Below, piece by piece: positions 44,300-54,495 of a stretch of 64,000 bases of DNA. Each line of letters begins with the position of its first letter. Positions within the stretch are counted from its first letter, which is position 1. Under the pieces are notes generated by a model. It was given only the letters and a program-made list of their open reading frames with translations. It was not told the DNA's origin and did no database searches. This DNA is from Microdochium bolleyi (lineage: Eukaryota; Ascomycota; Sordariomycetes; Xylariales; Microdochiaceae): positions 1,302,001 through 1,366,000 of the forward strand of contig KQ964247.1 of the NCBI GenBank assembly GCA_001566295.1, given 5' to 3'. The position numbers and the translations under genes are program-made.

Positions 44300-44887
44300 G
44301 GTTGGCACCGGTGGCTCTTTCTGCTGTGGGATGTTGCGGCTTTGAGAGATTGGCGTTGCAGGAGTGATTCTGCAGAAAGGGGCGCCCGTCCTTCACAGAC
44401 CTAGCTGAGCAGTCAGCGTTGACACCGTGTACGTGAGAGACAACTCGTGCAGTGACGAAAGGCCACGATGGCCGGGAGTTATTGCCGTGGGCAATGACGT
44501 GCGTGCAGATGCCCCTGCTTGCATCGGCGTGGCTTTCCGCCGGGGCGGGGCAGGGGTTTCGGTTTCATTGAGCAGGCCCTGGACACCTACCCAGGCCATC
44601 CTTGATAGAACTACTACTATTCGACCGAAATCAATTACAAACAGGTCAACGAAACGCAGCTAGGCCTCTGCTCTTGCCGCTGAGCCCCTTCAGATGTAGT
44701 ACGTGTCTCCTGCTCTGCTCCGACAGCTTCGGATGAAGGTGCCCTAGGAGACTGGACAGATCTTGCCATTTTTCGATTCACAAAGGTTCAGAAGTTCACA
44801 GATTTAGAGGTCCGCACGCGAACAGGGCATGCTGCCAAGGACGAAGGTTTCATGGTTCATAGCCAAAGAGGTCAGCCTTTCTTCCAA
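44300..44887. other. Intergenic, no gene seen
   Basis: Between the Mpv17-like start and the SRP receptor stop; contains the promoter of the former and 3' UTR of the latter. Confidence 0.5.
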
Positions 44888-46924
44888 TTACGCATTACTC
44901 AGAAGCTTCTCGACGGCCCACTTGACCGAAAAGTTGCGAATGTCCGAGTAATGCTGTCCTACGCCGACAAAGAGCACCGGCACATTGGTGGCATACACCA
45001 GGCTCACCAGCGTTCCCACCATATCGCCCACCGTATCGCACTTGGAGATGATGAAGCCATCCAGATTGCGCCCAGCGCCGAATGCGGCGTTGAAGTTGCG
45101 CGCCTGCGCAACCGAGTCTGTTCCAACAAGAGCCTGAAGAAACACACGTTAGTTGTCGTAGCCATGTCTCGTGCAGCACAGGGTGTGTTGAGTACTTACT
45201 TCACCGACCATGAGGATTTTGTCGGGGTTGGCAAAGCGCGCGAACTTCTCGAGTGAAGACATCAGGCGCTGGTCGTTGTGCCGGCGGCCGGCGGTGTCGA
45301 TGAGCACCACGTCGTAGCCCTCATGTGTTGCCTCCTTGACGGCGTCCTTGGCAACCGAGGCAGCATCTCCGCCGTAGCCCTTCTCAAAGATCGCAACTTT
45401 GCCTCCCTCACGCTCCGTCAGCTCTCTGAGGTTGCGCACGTGCACCTTGAGCTGTTCCACAGCTCCAGAACGGAAAGTGTCGCCGGCAGCAATCAGGACC
45501 TTGTACTTGTTCTGCAACAAAAAGTAGCAGATCTTTGACAAGTTTGTCGACTTTCCCACGCCGTTCACACCGACGATCGAGATGACATATGGCCGAGCAG
45601 TACGGCCCGACGAGGGCCTCGTGACAGCGTCGATCTCACGCAGAAGATCTAGGGAGCCTGTAGGTGTCAACATCTTGGTGAGCGACGCCTCCATCGCAGT
45701 GGCAATGCGAGTGTTGATGCTCTCGAAGCTGCCGGTCTTGACTCCAACAAGCTCGCTCTCCACGCCTTCGCACAGTCGCACAGCCGCAACGCGCGCAACG
45801 TTCTTGCGAAGGAGGTGATCTTCCATGCCCTTCATTGCTTTGTCAAGGTCCTCCTTAGTCAACGTCTTGCCTCCAACGACGTTCCGGAACAACCCGCCAA
45901 TGGTACTGAGTCCGCTTCCGATCAATCCACCCTTGCCTTCTGCGCTGGATGCGGCCTTCTTCTCCTCTGCAGATTTGAGGATAGACTGCACTTCGTCACC
46001 CAAGTCTCTGAGGACAAATTGTCCCTTGGACGTCTTGGTGCCCCATGTGTTGGAGTCGACACCTTCGATAGCCGTGGAGCGGCCTTCGGCTTCGCCGTCC
46101 TGGGTTTGTGCGCCTTGGCCCGAGTAATCGAGCTGGGTGTCATCATCTTCTGTGGCGTATCCGTCGGCATCCCACTTGCGACCCTTCTTGGGTGCTTTCT
46201 TTCCTTTCCGCGCCGAGGCCTCGTCACCGGATGAGACCGGAGCGGAACTTGTATTCTGCATTTTGCGCGCGCGTCTGGACATCTTGCCACCGGGGCCGGC
46301 CTTGCCGACGAGTAGATGGCCAGCGCCCGCGGGGGTCGTCGGCCGAGAAGTGGTGGGCGTCGCGATTGGGGTCGAGTCGGCTGTAGAGGATGCATTGCGC
46401 GCTGGATGTCGGTGCTTCAGCCCAGGAGGTAGAGGGGGGTCGTCCTGATCGCTGGAGAAGTCGGCATCGGCAGAGGAAAGCGCAATGGCGGGAGCCTGCG
46501 CTGATTTGTTGGTGCCGCTGGATTCGAGCTCGTTGTATTGTTGGTCGAAGTACTCGTCGAAGCTGTGGCAGTGGACAATGGTGGTGTGCGGCTTCTTCAG
46601 CTGGTCGCCGTAGAGATCCACGAAGATCGTCTTGAGGTTATCAACGAGCTTGTCAACCCAGGAGAGGTGGAGGAGCGAACGATATACTGCAATGAAGATG
46701 ATGCCGAGCTCCTTGACGAACGTCCATTTGATTGTGTGCTGGTCAGCTCTGTAAGCAGGATTGCTAGCAGCGGGGAGAGTCTCCTTGGTTCCTGGCGCAT
46801 GGATCTTCTCCTCGATAAAGATATCCGCGATGAAGCTATTGATGATGGAGGGGTCGACCTTGGCGTAACTGCGCGACCAGAGGGACACGCCCGAAGTCGT
46901 GACGACCTCAAAGCTGTCAAGCAT
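44888..46924 (-). CDS. SRP101: Signal recognition particle receptor subunit alpha
   Basis: Exons 46924-45200 and 45133-44888 give 656 residues, the length of fungal SR-alpha. The N-terminus (1-~140, MLDSFEVVTTSGVSLWSRS) is the longin-like domain that binds SR-beta. A charged linker with basic clusters follows. The NG domain carries the G1 loop GVNGVGKSTNLSK from 452, DTFRSGAVEQL, the G3 DTAGRR near 543, and SKCD for guanine recognition. GTVVSLVYA-type sequence and a terminal amphipathic helix close the domain. The protein docks ribosome-SRP complexes at the ER membrane and hydrolyses GTP with SRP54. The frame stays open upstream of 46924, but those residues lack family character, so I set the start at MLDSFEV. 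It is divergent from YIF1. Confidence 0.95.
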
Positions 46925-47683
46925 GGCGATAAGCTGGGGAGGCTTCCGGATTTTGCGGCTGGAAATGGGAAGCGATCGGTCGTGGATTGTACTTGGAGAA
47001 AGAGGGGAGCTTGATGTCGTCGCAATGTAGTAGATAGACCCTGGGCGCCGCCCCAAGCATGTGTCTGCTGGCTTCCAGACGACCAGGCTACTGTGGTTCC
47101 CACTTTTAAAGACCTCTGGACCGCGAGACCTCTGTGACACCTGCGACTTCTGGCAGTGAATTGGGACGATGTCTACAGCATGATGATAGATCCTCTGACT
47201 TCCGGTACGTTGATCAATATGGCGATTGTAGCATCCACGAATGTCACACGGCCAATGAAGCTGCTGGCGACCTGAACACGCGACTAGGAACTTATAGTGT
47301 GAGATATCTATCCGCACGGCCCCACGACACTGTACACAAGCTTGACTGCCTGGCCGGCGACGTAGCTCGTCCTCTTGGCCACGAATGTCTGAAGTGCCCC
47401 TCTACGAAGCTGTCGGAACAAATCATAGCATTAAAACACATCGCAATCGCCAAACACAGTCTCGAGTCCAAAGTCCTTGCGACACGGCGCAGTCCTCCAA
47501 AACTCGACTTGCCACGTACCAAGGCCTCATCGTGTCCAGTTCGACATCCCTCGAGCTTCCAAAAACGACCTGCCGCCTGTCCTTTCCCGTCGCTACGAAA
47601 GCTGCGTGCGACAGCGACGTCGACTCCTTATTCCAACGCTTCAACTCTTCAGCCAACACGAGACTGCCCGTTCACTGTCCACG
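46925..47683. promoter_or_regulatory. Divergent promoter region SRP101 / YIF1
   Basis: The 759 bp between two divergent starts serve two secretory-pathway genes (SRP receptor alpha and Yif1). Open frames run through it on both strands but lack family sequence. Confidence 0.5.
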
Positions 47684-48765
47684 ATGCAGCGCGGAACCTT
47701 TGGCCAATCGCCTCCGCTGCACCATCCCGTGCCTCAGCATGTCTCGACCGTTCCCCAGCTCAGGTCACCACCGCCTCTCACAAACTCGCAACCACAACAC
47801 CAAGGAGCGGCAACCTACAGCAACCCATACCAACAGGGCACAGCCCCAAATGCCGGTGGAAATAACTTCGGTGCTTATGGCAACTTCATGAACGACCCAG
47901 CAGCCCAATTTGGTGTCCAGCTCGGCGCCAACGCCTTCGAGGCCGCACAGAAGCACTTCGAGTCAAACGCGAACCGCTGGATCAACTTCGCGGCCCTTAA
48001 GCACTACTTCAACGTTTCCAACAGCTATGTCGTCACCAAACTCGCCCTCGTCCTGTTTCCCTGGCGGCACAAGCCTTGGTCCAGGAAGCAGACAGCAGGT
48101 CCCAATGGCCAGGAGGGCTGGTATCTACCCCCTCGGGACGATATCAACAGCCCAGACATGTACATCCCTGGTTAGTGTGCCCCGGAACTTGCTGTGACCA
48201 CGTTCTCCTGCTGACCCTTGACACAGTGATGGCCTTGGTGACTTACATTCTGCTCTCCACACTCTTGGCCGGCCTCCAAGGGCAGTTCCAGCCAGAGCTT
48301 CTGGGCTACAACGCCTCAAAAGCTGGCGTGGTCATAATATTAGAACTCGTGTTCCTTAAGCTTGGGTCTTACTTCTTGAACATCTCGAGCGAGTCGCAGC
48401 TGCTTGACCTAGTGGCTTACTCTGGCTACAAGTTCGTGGGTGTCATTTTGACGCTCATTCTTGCCGAGCTGCTCAACGGTGGTCGCGGCCACGGTGGCTG
48501 GATCGGCTGGGCCATTTTCTTCTACTGCTATCTCGCCAACTCGCTATTCTTGGTAAGTGACGTCCTGTCGTCCATGTAATGAGCGTTGGCTGACATGTGC
48601 CGTTTCTAGATGCGTTCACTCCGATACGTGCTCCTCCCCGAGAACTCTGGAGACCCGCGAGGCTCCATGCAAACCAACACGCGGACGAAGCGGAACCAGC
48701 GCACACAGTTCCTGTTCTTCTACGCCTACGTCGTTCAACTGGGATTTATGTGGATTCTGAGCTAG
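47684..48765 (+). CDS. YIF1: Yif1-family ER-Golgi transport membrane protein
   Basis: Exons 47684-48170, 48227-48552 and 48610-48765 give 322 residues. A Pro/Gln/Asn-rich cytosolic N-terminus is followed by the diagnostic ANRWINFAALKHYFNVSNSYV and KLALVLFPWRHKPW. Then come YLPPRDDINSPDMYIP and about five membrane helices. GYKFVGVI and the C-terminal FFYAYVVQLGFMWIL are family landmarks. Yif1 binds Yip1 and Rab GTPases (Ypt1, Ypt31) in COPII vesicle fusion and ER-Golgi traffic. Both introns restore the family sequence (IPVMALV and LFLMRSLRYVLLP). The start has an ACGATG context and is the first Met of the domain. Confidence 0.95.
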
Positions 48766-49614
48766 AGCCTCCTGTGCTCGGACAGACTTATACGAAGGAA
48801 GCCCCGTGCATGAGCATAAATGTCGTTTGGGAACGGTAGCTAGGTGCTGATCGCTTGTCACCATGGGCATGAAAAACCATCAAACTGCAAGCTTTCCCAA
48901 CGCCGGAGGGACATGTTCGTTCTCCAACAAGCTTTGCAGGGCTGTCTATTATCCACCTCCTACTTTGCACAGACACGCAGACAAGTCCAGGGCTTTCTCG
49001 CTGCACACCTGGCTGGCTTTTTGGAGAAGATCTGGAATCAGAGCAATCGAAAGGGGCTAGAGGGTTGATTATGGACAGCATCTACGAAGACATGATACCG
49101 CCACAGACTGGCATGCCTCGACAATGAAAGGGGTTTGCTGGAGTACTTGAGAGTATGTGCGATATTAGCTTGTGTACATAGACCAAAATTATCATGAGGC
49201 AGAGATGCCGAGACTTGGATACGCAGATGACAAACATATACGAGACTTCTGCAGGGTTAGATGAGCGCTTTTTTGCCATACAAGTAAGGCTGCTCGTCTG
49301 TCGCATCATGCTTCACAATGTTGTTAGCTACATAGGTTTCCATCTGCGAGTTCACTGCCAGTAGCCATGCCTCCGAACATCAGCCTACCTTGCTAGGGAG
49401 ATGTGAGTGATATTTCTGCCCCGCTCTACAACATGAGCAAAGATCAAGTCGTGTTACCGATTTAAACAACCCTTTGAGGCGAGGGAAGATACACTGTTAC
49501 AGGAGGAAGAAGTGTGTGACCATTCTTCTAGCCATAATCTCAATAGCAATACTCGACCTGCTGCCGGGTCCTCGTGTCCAAAAGCTCTCTATTCTTCTGT
49601 GTCTACAGTAATGC
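48766..49614. other. Intergenic between convergent genes
   Basis: AT-richer DNA between YIF1 and the phosphoesterase stop codons. No gene is supported. Confidence 0.5.
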
Positions 49615-50598
49615 TCAACCATACGTACGCCAGATCGGCTTCCCATCGCCCGGATCACTCCCCCTACCAGGCAATATCTCCCTCAGAAACGCATTGATGT
49701 CCCTCCCGACCTCCCTCGCCCGCGGCTCCCACTGCCGGGGATACCCAAGGCTGCACTCCTCGAACCTGACCCCGTCGATCCAGTCCGTCCGGCGGATATG
49801 CAAGTGCCCGCTGACCACAACCTTGGCGCGGAAGCGCGTGTGCCAGTCCGCCGTCTTCCTCGTGCCGCACCACAGGCTGAACCGCGGTATCCGGGGCAGA
49901 TACACGACCTTCTCCGTCAGCGGCCAGTGATTCACAATGACCAGCGGCTTGTCGGGATGCTCCTCGCAGGCACGCTGCAGCTTCGCCTCGAATCTGTCCA
50001 CGAGCGCCGCGCACCACTCGTCGCGCGTCTCGTACGGGTCCGGGTGCAGGAGGACCTCGTCCGTGGCCTGGATGTCCTCGGCGAGCGCCCACTCGAGCGC
50101 GTCGGCCCTCTTGACGCTGTCGGGCCGGAAGCTGTAGTCGTACAGCGTGAAGACGGGGCACACGACCGCGCGGTCGCGGCCGTCGGCGAACTCGCCGCCC
50201 TCCCACACCACGAAGTCGTCCTCGGGTGTCAGGACGCCGTGCCGCCGCGCCTCGGCCACGCAGAGGTCGTACTTTTCCACGCCGCGTGCCTTGCCGCTGA
50301 GCCGGCTCGCCTGCCGCTCCTCCTCGGTGATTTGTACCTGCCCCGCGCCGCTACCGCTGCCGCTCCCGTCCTCGCTCGCGATGGTGTACAGCTCGTGGTT
50401 CCCCGGAACCCACCAGACCGTCTTGAAGTGCGCCGTGGCCCATACGAACGCCGCGCGCAGGTGCTCCAGCTTCTCGCCCATGTCGCCCGCCAGGATCAGC
50501 CCGTCCTCGTCGTGCACATCGTCGTGCAGCGCATCCAGGGCCTCCCGGTTCGAAGCGTAGCTCAGGTGCAGGTCCGCAATGGCGTAGAGCTTCCCCAT
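49615..50598 (-). CDS. Calcineurin-like metallophosphoesterase
   Basis: A single exon encodes 327 residues from MGKLYAIADLHLSYASNRE. The metal-binding motifs of the superfamily are in order: DLHLS (Asp/His), GDMGE, GNHE, VNHWP and GHLHI. These place it among calcineurin-like phosphoesterases, hydrolases with a two-metal centre acting on phosphoproteins, nucleotides or other phosphoesters. A Gly/Ser repeat (GSGSGSGAG) after GNHELYTIASED is a low-complexity loop. No signal peptide or membrane segment is visible, so it is probably cytosolic. The frame extends nine codons upstream (Met at 50625), but the motif-proximal Met at 50598 fits better. Substrate unknown. Confidence 0.92.
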   Translation of the reverse strand: MGKLYAIADLHLSYASNREALDALHDDVHDEDGLILAGDMGEKLEHLRAAFVWATAHFKTVWWVPGNHELYTIASEDGSGSGSGAGQVQITEEERQASRLSGKARGVEKYDLCVAEARRHGVLTPEDDFVVWEGGEFADGRDRAVVCPVFTLYDYSFRPDSVKRADALEWALAEDIQATDEVLLHPDPYETRDEWCAALVDRFEAKLQRACEEHPDKPLVIVNHWPLTEKVVYLPRIPRFSLWCGTRKTADWHTRFRAKVVVSGHLHIRRTDWIDGVRFEECSLGYPRQWEPRAREVGRDINAFLREILPGRGSDPGDGKPIWRTYG

Positions 50599-51416
50599 CG
50601 TTTCTGGGGAGTGTGGGCTTCCCAAAAGGTATGTACAATCTCGTGGGAGGGGGATGCGGATATATGTATCGGGCCCGAGGTGTTTGTTGTGGCTTCGGTT
50701 CTTCGATGTGCTCTGTTGCGTTCCAAGCCTAACATGTGGCCTAGATACGATGCTGACAAGTACGGCCGACCTGCTGCGTCACAACGGGTCAATTTTCCTG
50801 CGCCGGCCAGTGCGCGAGTATTGATAGCTGTGTCCTATGCACAGTTACAGAAAGGCCGTCGTTGTTGGGAGGGCTTCGGATGCACACATGCTGCATGTCG
50901 ACCGGCATATACATTCTCCGGCCCTGGTCTTTTGAGAGAAACCCCTCTTGCACCGCAGTTCCGGCATTCCTGCTAGACCGTCTCTGCAGACGGGACGCGG
51001 CGTTCTCAATGTCGTGGCCTCGTCGGAATTCTTTACATGGCTTCTGACCAATAGATCTCACTAGACGGGACAACACATCATGTCGATCAGTCAGTCAACT
51101 GTTGGCCTTCAAAAAGAACCCCGAGTTATCGGGCTCAGTACAGCATTACTCCTTGAAATGGTCATCACAATTGCACATCAATTATGTCAAGGTGACAGAG
51201 TCCGTAACTTGATTTCATTTCATGGATAAATTAGAGCTCAGTGAGGCCACACAACGGCAGCTCCACCAACGGCTCCCGACTCATAACCGGTTGATTTGCA
51301 ATCACATTCATTCTGTCCACCGTCCAGCTACTCTCCTTGTCAATATTTTACAACCAGTGCCTAGGTGCCCGGACGCTTCCTTGCCGAGCAGCCAAGACTG
51401 CATGAGATGTAGCCAT
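50599..51416. other. Intergenic, no gene seen
   Basis: Between the phosphoesterase start and the SUB2 stop; contains the former's promoter and the latter's 3' UTR. Confidence 0.5.
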
Positions 51417-53401
51417 CTAAGAAGCCATGTAGGTGCTGGCGTCGATACCCTCCTTGGGGAACTCGGGAAGGGCAACCTCGAAGCGCTTCTCAATAGCCGT
51501 CAGCACCTCCTTGTCGGCGTCCGTGCTGACAAACGAGATAGCAAGACCCTTGGTACCGAAGCGACCAGCACGACCGACCCGGTGGAGGTACGAGTCGGCA
51601 TCGGCGGGCAAATCGTAGTTGATGGCAAGGTTGATGCGCTCGATATCGATACCACGACCAAAGACGTCGGTGGCAACGCAGATGCGCTTGTTGAACTCCT
51701 TGAACTCCTTGTAGCGGCGAATGCGCTCCTCCTGGCTCACACCGGAGTGCACAGCGATCGAGGGGAAGTTACACTCCCGCAGCAGCTTGTCGAGCTCGGT
51801 GGCACGGACCGTGCTCTTGACGAAGATGATGACCTGGTTGAACTGCAGGTCGTCCAGCAGCTCGTTGAGCTTGCGGTTCTTCTCGCGCTCATCAAGCTTG
51901 ATGTAGTACTGCTGCAGACCGTGCAGGGTCAACTTGGTGTCCTCGTCGACATAGTGCTCGGTGGGATTCTGCATGAACTTCCGGCAGATTGGCTTGATCT
52001 CCTCCGAAAGAGTAGCGCTGAACATCATGACCTGCTTCTGGGTGGGAGTGGAGCGGAAGATCTCCTGGACGTCACGACGCATGTCTACAAAGTGTTAGTG
52101 GGATAGCTCAAGTCAGCTTGCGACAAATGTGGGCGGCACTCACCGATAGCGTCAAGCATCTTGTCGCACTCGTCGAGCACAAAGATGCGGACACTGCCCA
52201 GACGAAGGTGCTTGTCCCGGACAAGAGCGTTAAGACGTCCGGGGGTTCCGACGATGATGTGAGGGTGGGTGTCCTTGTTCTTCAGGAGCTCGGCATCCTT
52301 CTGGATGGGGGTGCCACCGTAGAAGACACCGGTTTTGATGTCAGGCATATACTTGCTGAACCGGTTGTACTCGTTGCGAATCTGGAACGCCAGCTCGCGA
52401 GTGTGGCACATGACAAGGACAGAGCACTCGCCGGCGACTGGCTCAACCTGCTGGAGAGTAGTCAAGACGAAGACAGCAGTCTTTCCGAGACCAGACTTGG
52501 CCTGGCAGATGATGTCACCACCAAGAAGCGCCTGGGGGATACAGGTTTGCTGGACTATAGTTTCGATCGCATGTTAGATTAGACTTCTCCCATGAAGAGT
52601 ATGAACGGTGCGTAATGACGTGTGCATGGGAATTCGAGCATGTCCGTCCAGTATCGCATCGTGTCGCTTCGCAGAGTCGTGATATCGAGCAAGTATCGGC
52701 TACGCCTTGTAGTCTCTCCAATCGTCGATGGCAACATCCGTGGATGTGCAGGCAAGGCATGCGACGAGGCGCACTACTGCCAATTTCTAGCACGAAGGCA
52801 TATGCCAACTGCTCTGACAGACGGGGCTTGTTCCAACTTCCACCAATCTTCAAGTTCCAAATGGTAACTTGGGTTCTCTGAGGATGGCGTTCGGCGCGCG
52901 AAGCGCGAACGCATCGGGGCGCACCAGGCATGCCCTCGGGCTTGGCTGCTCTGGCAACGCCCAGAGTGCTCAATGAGTCAAAAGGCTTGGGCTCTTCTGC
53001 CAAAAGACTCGCGTCCTTCTTTGAAGGACTGGTGCTCAGGCCTGCTGGTTTGTCGTTCGACTTGCGAGGACTTGCGATATTGGACGAACGCTCGACGAGA
53101 TGGGAGGGAGAACACGACATGCCATGGTGGGCATATTTGAAGCGGAAGAACTGAGACTGTGCTTGGTAGACTAACCCTCCGAAGGATGTTCGAAACCGCA
53201 GTCGGCGATGGCGCGCAGGAGCTCAGGCTTGAGCAGGAAGTCCCGGAAACCAGTGGAGTGGATACCGACATAGGAGCCCTTCTTGTCGACATTGTTGCCA
53301 GCGGCGGCAGCATCGGCCTTCTTGCCGTTGGAGGCGGCCGCGGTCTCGTTGGTCGCGAGCTCCTCGTCGGAGTAGTCGATAAGATCCTCCTCGGTAGACA
53401 T
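51417..53401 (-). CDS. SUB2: DECD-box RNA helicase Sub2/UAP56
   Basis: Exons 53401-53176, 52554-52144 and 52084-51417 give 434 residues, the family length. The N-terminus MSTEEDLIDYSDEEL is the conserved acidic start. Then come GFRDFLLKPELLRAI with the Q-motif, AKSGLGKTAVF (Walker A), VLDECDKML (the DECD variant diagnostic of Sub2/UAP56), FSATL, and HRVGRAGRFG. The ATPase acts in pre-spliceosome assembly and loads export adaptors (Yra1/ALYREF) in the TREX complex in the nucleus. Intron 1 is 621 nt (53175-52555), by far the longest in the window. The rest of the gene is compact. It is divergent from the RNase P subunit gene. Confidence 0.97.
52555..53175 (-). other. 621-nt first intron of SUB2
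   Basis: The donor is GTTAGT and the acceptor CTATAG, and the exon phases fit exactly (Val formed by G+TC). Other introns here are 50-244 nt. An open frame of 201 codons (53120-52515) runs through much of it without family resemblance, and a large intron in a splicing-helicase gene may be regulatory. Confidence 0.85.
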
Positions 53402-53934
53402 GTTGGCGGTTGGGATTAGAAGTGTCGAAAGGCTGGCGCGTTGGTGATGCGCGCGTGGAAAGTCGACTCTGAGTAGTCAATTGGGCAGGCGAGGTGGCGT
53501 GCGAGGAAGATGCGCGCCGACAAGTATCGATGTTGATGGGTTGGAAATGTGAGTTGCCTGTGGAAGCGCCAGGTGCGAGAGGTGATGGCGTCGGGGTGGT
53601 GTTGTTTGTCAGAAAAGGCTGGGGCGAAGCAAAGGGAGCGCGGGCGGCGAGCGGCGGGCGGACCAGGCCAGGCTGCTGCGGCGCCTTGCTACAGGGGTGG
53701 GGCGGTGCAGCTCGATGTGGCGCTACGGAGTGTACTGAGCATAAAAAGCGATTTATGCATAGAGGCACGAAGGCTGTGCATTGTTGGTGTGCAACTTCAA
53801 GTTGTGCATCACAAGCCGATTCATCCCCAGCTGGCTTCAACTGCGAGCCGTGTGAACTTTCCAATCTCGATAATCCGACGCGACATTTCGACCATTGTCT
53901 CCAGCCAGATCAGCTGCGATATTCAAGAGACAGC
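53402..53934. promoter_or_regulatory. Divergent promoter SUB2 / RNase P subunit gene
   Basis: The 533 bp between two divergent start codons of RNA-processing genes. No specific binding site is evident by eye. Confidence 0.55.
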
Positions 53935-54495
53935 ATGGCGAAGATAAAGGGCGCCGGCAATGTGCCCAATCGGCCAATTTACGCTCGCATGTCGTTCCTG
54001 TACCAAGCCGCAGCATATCTGAGCAACCACGCTGGACCACAAAGCACGGCAGATTCTTCACCCAGGGGGAACACTGCCGACAACGGCGAAGACAGCCCCG
54101 GCAGAGTATCAGACTTGGCAATTAGGGACGCTCTGTCGAGACGGTACATGACCGACATGCGATCAACGTCTAAGAAGGCCCAGATCTCAATGTCACCTGC
54201 ACTAAAGCACACAATCTGCAAATACTGTGACACTCTCCTAGTCGAAGGCCAGAACAGCACCGCCGCTATCGAGAACCTGAGCAGGGGCGGCAGAAAGCCA
54301 TGGGCCGACATGCTAGTCGTCACTTGCCACACCTGCGGCGGATTCAAGCGTTTTCCAGTCCACGTTACTCGTCAGAAGGGGCGGCCCTCTCGGGCTGTTG
54401 TATCAGCGGACAACTCAGAGCCGCCGACCGGCGATGCTGCTGTTGACGAGCAGAATCTGTCTTCAGCAATGTCGACGGGACTTGACAGTACTTGA
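53935..54495 (+). CDS. RPR2: RNase P/MRP subunit, Rpr2/Rpp21/Snm1 family
   Basis: A single exon encodes 186 residues from MAKIKGAGNVPNRPIYARMSFLYQAAAYL, the conserved N-terminal helix region. The zinc ribbon is formed by CKYCDTLL and CHTCGGFKRFP, two CxxC pairs separated by about 50 residues that include a disordered GGRKPW segment. The protein should be part of nuclear RNase P, which trims the 5' ends of precursor tRNAs. The family also includes Snm1 of RNase MRP, so the exact ortholog is uncertain. A longer frame extends upstream to 53494 but only the chosen Met starts family sequence. The C-terminus is variable and acidic. Confidence 0.9.
   Translation: MAKIKGAGNVPNRPIYARMSFLYQAAAYLSNHAGPQSTADSSPRGNTADNGEDSPGRVSDLAIRDALSRRYMTDMRSTSKKAQISMSPALKHTICKYCDTLLVEGQNSTAAIENLSRGGRKPWADMLVVTCHTCGGFKRFPVHVTRQKGRPSRAVVSADNSEPPTGDAAVDEQNLSSAMSTGLDST

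Noticed and set aside
49798..50976. 392-codon plus-strand frame over the phosphoesterase
   Set aside because: Antisense shadow of a single-exon gene with all five metal-binding motifs; the frame itself matches nothing.
52515..53120. 201-codon frame inside the SUB2 intron
   Set aside because: It runs past the acceptor into exon 2 in the wrong frame; canonical intron borders and exact phases support an intron.
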